This document shows, one piece after another, positions 1 through 11,200 of a stretch of DNA of 64,000 bases. The position numbers were made by a program, and so were the translations under genes. Each line of letters starts with the position of its first letter. The stretch's first letter is position 1. Origin of the DNA: Atrichornis clamosus (taxonomy: Eukaryota > Chordata > Aves > Passeriformes > Menuridae); the NCBI GenBank assembly GCA_013400975.1, contig WBMZ01010830.1, positions 62,001 to 126,000 of the forward strand, in the 5' to 3' direction. A model generated the notes under the pieces. That model was not told the DNA's origin, did not search any database, and saw only the letters and a program-made list of their open reading frames with translations.

Positions 1-595
1 GGGAAGCAGCCCTCCATGAACGTCTCCAATGTGAGTCCTGCCCAAGGGCTGCAGTTCCTCACAAATTGCTCCAGTGCAGATCCCTTCCTTTAAGGCACAG
101 AGGGCTGCTCCAACATAGTCCCCAACAGGGTCACAACTGCTGCCAGCAAACCTGCTCCAGTGTGGGCTCCTCTCTCCATGTGGCCACAAGTCCTGCCAGA
201 GCCTGCTCCAGTGCAGGCTTCCCATGGGATCACAGCCTCCTTTGGGCATCACCCCGCTCCAGTGTGGAGTCCTCCATGGGCTGCAGGGGAAGAGCTGCTT
301 CGCCATGTTCTGCAGCAGGGGCACCACTTCTCCTTCTTCACTGACCTTGGTGTCTGCAGGGCTGTTTCTCTCACTCTTCTCTCTTTGGCTGTTTTTGCAC
401 AATGTTATTCCTCCTTTTTAAATACATTATTCCAGAGGCACTACCACTATCCCTGAAGGACTTGACCTTGGCCAGTCCCAGGTCTGTCTTGGAGCCGGTT
501 GACTCTGCTGAATGTGGGGGAAACTTCTGGCAGCTTCTCACAGAAGCCACCCCAGTAGCCCTTACCATGCAAAACCTTACCACGAAAACCCAACA
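1..595 (-). mobile_element. LTR-A copy 1: avian ERV LTR, cut by the window edge
   Basis: This is the 5' half of an endogenous-retrovirus LTR whose sense strand is minus, so its 5' end lies near 595 and it runs off the window at base 1. The same ordered blocks recur at 18600-19022, 25798-26706 and 57646-58787: repeated 'gctccagtg' and 'catgggctgcag' modules, then 'ctgaccttggtgtctgcag', 'gctgtttctctca', a T-rich TATA-like stretch (about 412-432), 'cttggccag', and 'cttctcacagaagcca'. The short open frames over this stretch (for example 66-344) are not genes, because they follow the repeat modules and are not conserved between copies. LTR identity is inferred from the recurrence, the TATA-like element and the TG...CA ends with target duplication seen in copy 4. 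No internal retroviral genes are visible. The subfamily is not named. Confidence 0.75.
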
Positions 596-2225
596 GTATT
601 GGCAAAAGGCATAAAAAAGCTGCATGCAAAGATTTCAAAACTATTTTGCAGTTTCCTCAAAACATGGCTTGCTATGTTGCTCTTCAGCAAACAACATATG
701 AACTTTTGAAGATGTCTGACTAAACTCTTTTGCAATGTTTTAAAAATTTCAAAAATTGGTGTATTGAAATAAAAGCTAAACAAACAGCAAACCCCATAAA
801 CTGTCTGTGATTCACATTTCTCTGCAGACAGCAGCGTTGCACAACAGCTTGAGATTGGAAACAAGAAGGCTCCTATATCCAGATGAAACTTCATGGGGAT
901 TTCAGGCAGAATATAATTATTTCATATAATTATATTATATACGAGCAGAATATAATTATGCAAAGCTGGAATTTTGTCAGGACACTGTGGTGAGCACCTA
1001 TGCTTTGTGAAAAGCTTATGGGGATTTTTAATTACAATAAGTGGTCAGAATCTTAGTTTGATGTCTCAGCCAAAAGATGAATTGATACTGAACTACCAGA
1101 CTCTCAGTACATGCCTGGGTAGTATGAAAATAACAGAACCATTACACAGTTTGACTCACCTTGTAGTGATGGCAGAACGGGCTGTATCTGTAATCTGGAA
1201 CAATGATTAAAAAATACTGCTGCTCTTCAACAGAAGAACAGTGATTACGAGGGATGTAACTCTTCATTCAAGATTCTTTCATTCTGGGGAAAGATATGCA
1301 TCTGCTAAACATGCAGATATGTTATCTGTTCACTTCAGAAACACAACTGAGCATCTCCCCTTAAAAATTACCACAGAATGGAATAACTTTTAAGAAGTTA
1401 TCATGCTATGAAATGAGTCTTATGATATGAACTCATTATGAGTTTTAGAGCCTTCACTCAGCAGAGTGGATATTACATTGGATGGTTGAATACCCAAAAA
1501 TTTCTTAACTGGTTCAGTCCTATCTGTGTAATCTATCTATCTTCTCATGTCACACCCAGCTCTACTGTATCTGAATGTCTTCCAAGTCTCTCTGGGGCAA
1601 CAGTTTTTTTCATTATTTTTGATAATGTAATATAAACTGGAGGCTACAGTATCATTATTTTATTGCTACCCCTGAGATATTTTTTGTCAGATGTTAATTT
1701 ATAATGTAGCAAAGTTCTTTCAAAAGAACAGAAATTAGAGTTTATACTTTGGGAAAACAGATTTAAAATGCTCATTAGTAGCTTTTTAACTTTTCTATGT
1801 GAGTTGTGTTTGACATTTTCAAAAACACTTTAAAAGATTGCTAAGATTCCTACTTTCAAAATTTCTAGCAGTTTTTTTTTGGTTATTTTACTTGGGGATG
1901 CTTACATCTTGACCGAGACCCTGGACTGAGCAAAGGGTACCTGATTCAAAGTTCAGAGTGACATAGATTTTATTATTTTAAGGGTTCATAGTATTCCTGT
2001 GAGTTTGCAGTAGGTTGGTAAAATCATGCTATCTGACCTGCAGATTAAAGCACACACAGTACTGTCTGTGTGGTGCCTAGATAGGATTATGAATTGGGGT
2101 GCCTTGTATATTTTTTGAAATGCTGCAAACAGAAAGAACAAAGTCAGTAAAACTGACTGAATTGCTGCCTGATTTTTGTGCAGCTACATACACAGATGCA
2201 CATAACAGGCAATAAAATGCTTTCG
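596..2225. other. AT-rich unique DNA, no gene seen
   Basis: No exon, RNA gene or recognisable repeat was found. The only local structure is near 905-960, where a 15-base AT-rich word (gcagaatataattat) occurs twice about 40 bases apart around an AT-only core. Open frames here are short and of chance length. Confidence 0.6.
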
Positions 2226-2720
2226 TCTATAGGTTCTCAACATGAGGCAACCTGATTGCCAGAAACTTTAACTCATGCAAAAATACGATCCATATACAAA
2301 AAGTCAACTTAACTTTAGCAGAGCTGCTACTGGCTTCGCTGTAATTAAGTGCTAATCGTAGGGGTGTGCTGTTTTGCAAGGCAGTAAACCGGTTTCCTGA
2401 GCGGATAAACTTGGAGGTCAAAGGCCAGGGAGTTGGCTCCGTCGGGGACCAGGATCGCTGCCGAGAAAAGCAGCACACCTGTCCTGTTATTGTGATTATG
2501 AGACAAATGTGAATAAGGCCAGTAAAACAAAGTAACCAGAAAGTCTGGAAAATTTACTGACACAATTGTACAGAGTGGCATATCGTACACACGGTGAGCA
2601 GGGAGCCAGGCGGTGCCGGGTCCCACAGGACGGGCTCAGCTCCCCAACACTGAGCAGATGAAGGAGGGCTCTCACAGGGCTCTGGGGCCACTGCCCCTCA
2701 GAGCCATCTCAGGAAAGGTG
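2226..2720. other. GC- and CpG-raised block in AT-rich surroundings
   Basis: Between about 2330 and 2720 the base composition rises clearly above the flanks and several CpGs are retained (for example near 2349, 2389, 2402, 2440 and 2612), which is unusual in old methylated vertebrate DNA. No repeat family, convincing splice pattern or long frame explains it. It could be a conserved regulatory element or an unrecognised LTR fragment. A possible nuclear-receptor half-site pair lies inside it. Confidence 0.3.
2415..2427 (+). promoter_or_regulatory. Possible DR1 nuclear-receptor site
   Basis: The sequence aggtca-a-aggcca is a direct repeat of two AGGTCA-type half-sites with a 1-base spacer, one base away from the ideal DR1. 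DR1 sites are bound by HNF4, COUP-TF and RXR/PPAR dimers. Such a site turns up often by chance in 64 kb. It is listed only because it falls in the GC-raised block. Confidence 0.2.
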
Positions 2721-4504
2721 CTCTGGCTTTATAAGGTTATATTTTCCAAGCTATGAAATGGAGACATTAGTCAGTAAACTTCAGAGAGGGGTTTCCTAGT
2801 GCAAATAACAAATTACATATAGCTCTTCAGTATAATAGGATGGAAAGTTTAATCTACAGTAAATAAAAATAGCAGCCGTTCCACATGTTTCAAGCAGCAC
2901 TGTAAGAACTGCAAGAATAGATTCAATAAAAAAGCCATAAAGTTTCATGAAAAAGGTGGGAAAAAACCTTTGAGAGTAAGTAAAAATGGCCATACTTTAT
3001 TCATTGACTTGGAAAGGAAAGGAAAGAGAGAGATGCTGTGCTTTTACCACCAGAGCAGCACATTTATCAGTAAGTAATTGGACTGTTAGTAAGCACTGGT
3101 AAGGAACATCCATCCCGGCATAAAATACTAGGACCTGACACTGGGAGAAGTATGGGCGTATTGTTTCTGCATCATGGAGTGCACATATCTGAGACTCATT
3201 TCTATGGCAGATAGATTCATATAGTTTCAAAACCAAGTCATTTTTTGATCCACAGAGAGTTTTATATGAGCAAAAAAGAAGTAGCTCTTCCTCAAACATT
3301 AGAAAGAAGAGGAAAGAGCCCCAAAACCAAGAGCTGGTATTTCTGCACGACTATATTAACACTCAAAATCCTCCTGACATATGGAGAAATGCGCTTGTCA
3401 AACTTCCTGTCACAGGAATGAGTGAAACAAAGAATTCTGTTATTTTACAAAGGCTGAGACACTTCTAATCATAAGCAAAAATATGTATATATGTAACTTC
3501 ATGTGTAGATGTTTGTTCCAGTAGCAGATACTGTTAAAATCTTCAGAGATATACCTGGAGAAGTAAGAAACATGGACTTGTTTGGGGTCTGAATGAATGT
3601 AGCTTGTCGCTGTTGGGCGGACACGACACACGAAATGGACAGTACAAAAGGTTCTAGGCAAATGCCGTGTTTTAATAAACAATCAGTCTCCATTTATACA
3701 TTTTTATATCTTATCATTTGTGCTACAAGGTTATTGGTCATCTAACTGCTACAATATTGTCTGTTGGTTGAATATAACATCAGCTCTCATGCATTTGAGA
3801 AAAACATCAGGTACTTCAAATGTTGCTGCATATTTCTCCCTGGTTTTGGATTTCTTAGCTCTGTTGAAAGAACATTTCCACGGCTAAATCTCACTTTTCT
3901 CAGGGCCATCTTTCTTATGAATAGACGCTGACTTTGTCCTCAAGTTCTGTGAGGACTGCAAACCAGCTGTGAGCTGTCACAGTAGCTATCCCCCCTTAGC
4001 CCTGCACTTGTCAAAGGACACCTCACAAATCTGGGCTGCCTTTTCACATCTCTATGGTACAAACCTTCTTCAGCCAGCCATGGAAAAGTCAGAGAGAAGA
4101 TCCCTCCTGTCTGCACAGCTTATTAAAAAAAATTACATTTCCCCTTCCTCTTACACTGGAGAATCTGAGAACAATGGTACTAGTGAAATGATATCACAGA
4201 AGTTGCATTTAAGGTCTGATCCCACCTCACAGTCCCTGTACTTTACATAAATGATGACTGTCAGCTTGCAGTGCTCAGCCTGTGTGTTTTCAAGGTGGTG
4301 AGATGACCATGTTTCTCATATGCATGGTATGAATCTTACCAGGTATGTAAATACCTGATGAGGAGATTAAAGAAGAGGGCAGTAGGCCTTTCTCAGTTGT
4401 GCCCACTAACCAGGCAACAGTCAGGGGACAGAACTGGAAATAAAAGGAATTCCATATAAACATAAAAGACTTCTTTGCTGTGAGTAGTCCATAGGACAGG
4501 GATA
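2721..4504. other. Mostly unique DNA, no gene seen
   Basis: No exon or RNA gene is recognisable. The open frames at 2997-3299 and 3440-3693 (minus) look like chance frames, with no family motif. The one compositional anomaly, a small CpG cluster at 3595-3690, is listed separately. Confidence 0.55.
3595..3690. other. Small CpG cluster, possible old LTR fragment
   Basis: About 60 bases (3605-3672) hold at least six CpGs, including ggcggacacgacacacg, in otherwise CpG-poor DNA. An AATAAA word follows on the plus strand (about 3673) and a TATAAATGGA-like word sits on the minus strand just beyond it (about 3690-3700). The CpG density next to a polyadenylation-like or TATA-like word suggests an LTR fragment. 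No second copy is seen in the window, so the assignment is weak. Confidence 0.25.
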
Positions 4505-4665
4505 AAGAGTATGTGGAGTCTCAAGGATATTTTGAAGAATCTTGGAGATATTCCTGACTGGATGTGTCCCTGAGCTCCCTTCTCCTGCTGACACTGTCTA
4601 CACTGTGGGGTTGGATGAGGCCATCACCAGACCTCCTTCCTGCTTTGACTGTTCTGTGAGTCTGC
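4505..4665 (+). mobile_element. CR1 LINE 3'-end relic (plus strand)
   Basis: This short, diverged remnant is the 3' terminus of a chicken-repeat-1 (CR1) LINE. The order of words matches the end of CR1 elements: 'gtggagtctc', 'ggagatattc', 'gactggatgtgtccctgag', 'ggggttggatgaggccatcaccaga', 'cctccttcc', then a terminal 'ttctgtgagtctg' that stands for the usual ATTCTGTG-type tandem tail. CR1 is the dominant LINE of birds and copies are normally 5'-truncated like this one. Divergence is clearly higher than in the copies at 42.2 and 44.1 kb, so it is older. No coding capacity remains. Confidence 0.7.
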
Positions 4666-5014
4666 CAAAATAACCATCAGCTTTACAACCAGCATGATGA
4701 TACTTCTGTTTGAATAATCTACCTGCATCTTTATTGATGAAGAAAATAAACTGTATGATTTTCACATCCCCCTAGACAGAGAATATCTTATTAATGGAAG
4801 ACAATGAATTGACTAGCAATTAGACCATTTTTAAAAAATAAGGATGTTACTGATTTTCAGTGCTGTGGAACTAATTTATGTACAGTGACTCTCCACTCAC
4901 ATACACCAGTGCAGTAATACTATATGGTTACTATAGAAGGTTTTTTTCTATTTACAGATCCCCAGGGACAATGCAGATGCACAATGCAGTTAAATCTGAT
5001 TTCATATAACCCTA
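4666..5014. other. Spacer between two CR1 relics
   Basis: AT-rich unique DNA with no gene or repeat recognised. Confidence 0.5.
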
Positions 5015-5395
5015 GAAATTCACACTGGAAAAGACCTTAATCCCAAAGCAAATTAGGCTAATCTGTTAGATGAAAATCTTCAGGATCTCCAAAATAGAGA
5101 CTCCAAGACATCCCCAGGCAATCTGCTACTGTACTTGGAAGAAGCTTTACCTCCCAGTAAAAGTCAATCCCCCTTCCTGTGATTATTTTATCTATCCTGA
5201 CCATGAAAAACAGGCTCTTTTCAACAGCCTTTTATGTACTTGAAAGGCTGATGTCTCTTTTCTTGACTGAACAAGGCCATGTTTTCTAAATTTGTGATTA
5301 CTCTCACTGACTCCCACCTGGACTCCTTCCAGGTAGTCCACATCTTTCTTTAATTTATACAAATGACATAGAAAGGTCTGGCTTTATAGATGGCA
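5015..5395 (-). mobile_element. Ancient CR1-like LINE 3' relic (minus strand)
   Basis: Read on the plus strand this has the order typical of the reverse complement of old CR1-type 3' ends: 'actggaaaagacctta', 'ccccaggcaatctg', 'ccttttatgtacttgaaaggctgatgtctc', 'cttttcttgactgaacaaggcc', 'catgttttctaaa', 'gactccttccaggtagtccacatctttctt'. The element therefore points to the minus strand with its 3' end near 5015. It is heavily mutated and has no open frame. The assignment rests on the ordered match to a remembered family pattern, so the boundaries are good to perhaps 30 bases. Confidence 0.55.
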
Positions 5396-8219
5396 TTCCT
5401 GCACACACAAGGTTTTTTGGGAGTTAGGGGAACAAACCAGAAACAATGTTGGCTTTTGGAACAAAATCAAGCTTTAAAAATATTGCAAAAAATGCCTTCA
5501 AGGGAAAAAAATTCGTAAAATACTTTAAAGGTCTCCAATCCCAGAGCTCTTCCCAGAGCAACTACTTCTAGTGGTTTAGGATGCTACTGCTTTTCTGCCA
5601 AAGGTTTTTGACTGAGTTGCAGTGTTGGACATATTCACAGAAATTAAATCCGGATCAAGATGCACTTCTAATTCAACCTGTTGTATAAAATCCCTGCATC
5701 AAGCCCAAGAGCTTCTGTTTGAGCCAACCATCTTCTAGAAAGCCAGCAAATCTTGATTTAAGGAGTGGTAATCATAAGGAATATGGCAGATCCCTACATA
5801 AATTATTCCAATGGTTAATTACACAACCTAGTTCTAGTTTGAATTTGTCCAGCTAAAGTGTCCAGTCATTGGATACTCTTCTGCTTTTGTTTACTAAACA
5901 AAAGATCTCTCCACTATCAGACATATTTCTTCAGCTGCGTACTATAATGCAGCTGTCTCAGATGCTGGTTCATTTCTGTGGACCTCTTCTGTAGCATTTC
6001 TAATATGCTAATATTTTATTTGCATGTTTAGTACTTGCTTATTTTTTTTGGCATATCAGAACCTCTGGGATTCAATAATCATCTAATGGCACATACAAAA
6101 GTAACTACAAGAGCCAAAATTTTTGAAGCTATTTCAGAGTATTTCAGATCAAGTCTTTATCACTTGGGACCCACTGCGTGTGGATTTCTTCCATTCGTGC
6201 AGGATGTCCCTTGAACCAACACCTTCCACTTTAATTCAGGAGTAGAGCAAGTTGGGAGCTTGAGCAAGCAACTGGACAGCTCACTTCCACATTTAAAGAA
6301 CAACTGAAGCAGCTTAGTCTGTTGACTTAAGAAGGTTGGTTTTGAATTAATTCCGTCTTAAAGTGGTATTTCTCAATTTTAAAGGTCTTGAAAATTGTCC
6401 ATATGGTCTTAGCCATAAGAAAAGTGGACAGAACTGTAGCCGTCTGTCCCCACTGCAGTATGGGGAGGTCCTGTGCAAAATCTGCAGCTATAGTTTTTCG
6501 TACAGTAGCGTTACTGAGTCATGTCTTCTTCATGAGATTATTTTGTGTCTGGTTTCCCTGGAAACTTTGAGCATAAACAGAAGATGTAGGCCTTCTGTCT
6601 GCTGAGAATTTCTTGATATTTGGCAGACTGTACAAATAGCTACTGCACATGTGCAGATTGACTCAAACATGGATGTGCAGCAAGATGGTTTTATCCTGTG
6701 TATTCTGAATTTAACAGCTCAGGCATTGAAGTGTGATATTTACCAGACATATCCAGTCTCTGCATCTGTGTTGTAGACTCAGTCTGCTGATGCACAGTAA
6801 ACTTGCCACATTTAGAATGTATCTCAAAAACTGCATGTTCCTATAGACCATTAAGGTTACTTGAATCCTGCAGCAGATGTGTGCCCTGAGCACAGAAGGC
6901 ATTGGCATTGTGCAGATGGGGCAACTCCCCCTTTTCCCAATGGCAATCAAAACTCATAATTCATAAATTTCATTTTGCAGAAATTCCTTAAAGAATGAGT
7001 AAGTATATCTTGCTTTGTGGTTTTAATTCAAGCTGATTGATCTAGAAGGTATTTTATCTCCAAGGTACTATTGTGCTTTTGATTAATTTTTCAGAGTTTT
7101 AAGATAGCATCTTAGTGAAAACGTGTAGTGTTAGCATTGAAGGTTTTTCTACCTCTAGGGGTTTTTTTGCGTAGCAGAGCCTTTTCCCTGTAAAATCAGA
7201 GGAAATATATTAATGTTGGCTAATTAACAAGATATTCCACAAGTCCTGAATTGTTTAATTCCACAAGTTCCAAACCATTGCACCCAAAACAGAATACAGA
7301 CATTTAAATTGGTTATAAACACTTTCTCAGACACTTTTTATTGCTCTTTTACTGTTTATAAGTGTTACAAGTCAAAGTGAGAAAAGTAGTAGATAAGATC
7401 ACCTATTCCTTTTTTTGCTATTATCATTCTTTAAGGCTATGTTAGATAGCACTTCCTTCCAGCAAAGCAAAAAGAATGGGACCATCATTACAAATTTTAT
7501 CGCATAAAACAAGGAAAGGAAGGAATCCAAGTAATGTTGAGAGTAGGCCATATGATGATAAGCATCTTCACTATCTGTGCCATACATCGTTTGCCTCTAT
7601 AATTACTTTGATCTAATACACAGCCTTTGATCTAAAGAAATTAGCCATCTTCCCTTCTCTTGATGAGATGAAAGGTGAGACTGTACAGCCAGCTTTAGTG
7701 CAGGATACAGTATTATCTTGGTTCACTTCCCATTTTGCTCCTAGAAGGTCCATGTGTATGTGCTGATTCACTCTTAGTCTGTTCTGGGGCAGCCAAACGT
7801 CTCCTTTATGGAGAAGCAGCCAGTTCACTCCAGCGTCTGCTCCAGGTGCAGTATTCAAATGAAGCTTAGTCTGGGTCCCCTGACTCTAACAGTGTAGCAC
7901 TCTCCTATGTCTGTCTGTACTTGTGTCCTGCAACATCTATCCTTGGCCACAAAACTGTCATGTGAATGGCTGCAGCAGAGTTAGCCATTAGTTCAGACAC
8001 ACAGGAATGAAAAAACCATAAAATTAACAACTGCATTTCAAGACCAGTGTACCTTATAGCTCAGCACTTTAAACAGAGTATGAGCCAGAGCAGACCAAGT
8101 GGAGGGACAGGACTCAGCATACAAAGATAGCTGCCAGAACCAGCAGTGGCCAACATCAATCACATCAAACAAGTAAAAGATTCAACCCACCTGTATATAT
8201 ATATGCCTATGAGTGTACT

Positions 8220-8223
<4 letters not shown>
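5396..8223. other. AT-rich unique DNA, no gene seen
   Basis: No gene, RNA or repeat is recognised. Open frames at 6363-6605, 6711-6950 and 7613-7858 have no family motif and are of chance length. A short TA run (about 8191-8203) precedes the TG array that follows. Confidence 0.55.

Positions 8224-8257
<34 letters not shown>
8224..8257. repeat. (TG)17 microsatellite
   Basis: An uninterrupted dinucleotide array of 34 bases, likely polymorphic in length. The run of CV residues in the overlapping 8146-8421 frame is only a translation of this array. Confidence 0.97.
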
Positions 8258-8258
<1 letters not shown>

Positions 8259-11200
8259 CTTCTGGTGTGGCTTTTCCCATTTAGAAGTCCTAACTCCCTC
8301 ACAAGATTTGGAGCAGGACTCTGCCACCACAACACTGTACAGGGTTTCTGCTTGTGTATCTTGTGACCAACAATGTGCTTTTTCCTTGTCTCTCCTGTGC
8401 AGAGATTATGCAGCTTTGTAGCTGATAAGTAACTTGTTTTAGCTCAAAGAGTAAAACCTTTCACTTTTTACTTTTTCTAGTCTCTTTCTATTCTCTTTCT
8501 AGTCTGTTCCTGCCTTCTGACTCATAATGACTGTTCACTCTTCTATAGTCTCTTTCAGCTTATGTCAAAGTGCAAAACAACAAATACATTTGACTACATG
8601 ATAACACAGTGGGTTGTTTCCAGGATGCATAACCCTCTCTATCGAATTAAGTAGCAATAAATTTGAATATGTTCAATATATTCTCTCATCATTGCAAGAT
8701 TTGTAGGAAGCCGGTGTGTTACCCAGCTGTCATTCTCTAGTTCAAAGTGAATGGGAGATCACAGGACACAGATGTAGCTGAGAGTTTTAAACCTGATCTC
8801 AGACAGAAAGGAAGGTCTTTCCAGGAGAATTATCTCATTACACTCTGAGAAAAAGTGAAAGGTTATTAGCAATCACGTTGCCAAATTTTTCGTTTGAGGC
8901 TGCCTGTGTATACTGGTTTGTGTAGGGATTTCATCAGATGACAAATGGACATTCATAATCAGACATCCTGATGAAATCCAAAGTTCCAAGTAAGCTACAC
9001 ACGCAGAACTTAGAGCATGGACTGGTTTGATTTCTACTGTCCTGTTGAACAGAAAGAGTACCATGTTTTTTATTACATTTTTATATAAAGCATAAAGAAA
9101 AATTTAACAGACACAAACAGGTTCTTAAATAGAGCACCTAATAAAATGAAGGAATAGTCATTCTTCTATGTTCTATTGCTTAGTTTAACATGGTGTAAGA
9201 GAGCATAGCTGTTTGCTTACTTAGTTAAATTCATTATCCAGTATATCTTACCTACCCATGCATGTTTTCAGGTTTTTGCTTAGGGATTAAAAGCCATGCC
9301 CAGATGACATTCCCACTGAAATCCAGAGTACTTTTGTCAAAATAAAACATGTAGAACTTGGCAAGAGAAAAGGGAAGAAATATAACTGATTTTTTTTCTT
9401 TTTTTCCTTTTTTTGTTCTTTTTTTTAAGGTAAAAGGATGAAGGGTTTAATGGATTTTAGGTATGTGTTTTGTAGATTAAATCTATATATATATTTTGGA
9501 ATTGATTAACGAACAGTCGCTTTTCATACAAATAATGCAATGATAATGCCAAAGGGTCCTGATAGGACCTCATGTGAAATACTTTCACAGTTTTGAATAT
9601 CCCTCTACATAAAAGATAAATCGAAGCTGAACATGGTGCAGGAGAAGTGTTTTCAGTCCTCCTCTGGCCCTCCCTGTAACTTACAATGATGACAATAAAA
9701 AGGTTTTGTTTTGGTTTACCCATTAAAGCAAAGGCTGAAAAAACAGCTATAAATAGATAAAAAGTATAACACCAGACCTGGTAAAGGATTGTTTAGCCTA
9801 AAGAACAGATACAAAACAAACAGGAATAAACCAGCCATGAATAAATTAAGAATGAAAACTAGAATGTGGCTTCAGATTAAAAGAGCAGTGAGGTTTTCAC
9901 TCCCTTGTTCAATGAGAGTGGCAGGACATGGCCAGGCCTCTTGCAGTCCCCTGGCAAAACACGTGGGCAACACCAGTGGAGCAATGCACTTCTTCCACAT
10001 TATCTAGCCTATGCACTCCTGAAACAGTGTGGTTCAGATTAGACTTCAGCTCTGAAAAACTGAAAATCACAACATTTTCTTTGGTTATTCATAGATTACT
10101 TTTGTTTAAACCGTGAGATCATCAACAAAAAACTAGTGCCCAAAACTTTGCATTTGCTTGCTTTCAGGTAGATGTTGAACTAGTCTATAGGTCTGGGGGT
10201 GATACCTGTGTTGACCTCAAGTTAAAAGAAGGCAGTTTTGAATTATGCCTGTATAACTGCTGGCATATCACCAAAATCTCCCCCAAATCTTACAAAATTC
10301 TCTGGGTTTGCTGTGTTCATATCAAAATAAATGTATCCCAAACTGTAGCAAATGGAAGATATTATGTCAATTTTAAACTTTTTAAATCCAAACATTTTTG
10401 GGTTTTATATTTGTAAAGACTTTGTTGTAGCCTGCTAAGTTTGCTTTGATTACCTTCAGTTCCTAACCCAGCTCAGGTACCTTTATCATATTTCAGGACT
10501 GAAAAATTACTATAAAACAGTCTGTCTCTGGTATAATCACCATGTAAAGTATATTTTTATGTTTAATATAAGGAAATTATGTGTTGAAAAGTAAAGAAAC
10601 ATATAATTAATAACAAACCTGGCTAATGATAGTTAAAATACATCAAAGCATGCTCCAGCCCATTGGCTAGTATACATGCTTTCAGCAAACTAACTTCCAA
10701 GCAAATTAACTTCTTTTCTGACTAGGGATCTTCTTGAGTTTTATAGTGGGAGACGCTGATTGAAGCTTTGATTCATTAATAAAATTATAGATCCATGTAA
10801 TTAACTCATGCAGTTGATGCATAAGTTGATGCATGATCTTCCTATTATAGTATTTTACTTGATGACTGCTGAACGCGTGGTATTCCTGTATGTGCTCAAA
10901 TTCAATCATAGTTCTGGTAGTTGTGTTTGTCATACATTCGGGACTTGGGTCAAGGGCTATTGTAACTTATGGAGACTCTTTTGGGGAGTTACCTTGGCTG
11001 TTGATTTCATAGATACTGTTCCCACCAATTTATTTTGCTCACCTATCAGAAGCAAACTGAAGTCTTAGATTATTTGCATGTAATTTTTATGGACCCATGA
11101 AAGTCTATGGCCAAAAGACATTGCAAGGGCTGTTTTAACTTTCTGACTTACGCATTACATGGATTTCCCTCAGTGAAGAGAATTACTAGGGTCTGCTATC

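Noticed and set aside
8146..8421. 91-codon frame with a CVCVCV run
   Set aside because: The run is a translation of the TG microsatellite, and the rest has no domain.
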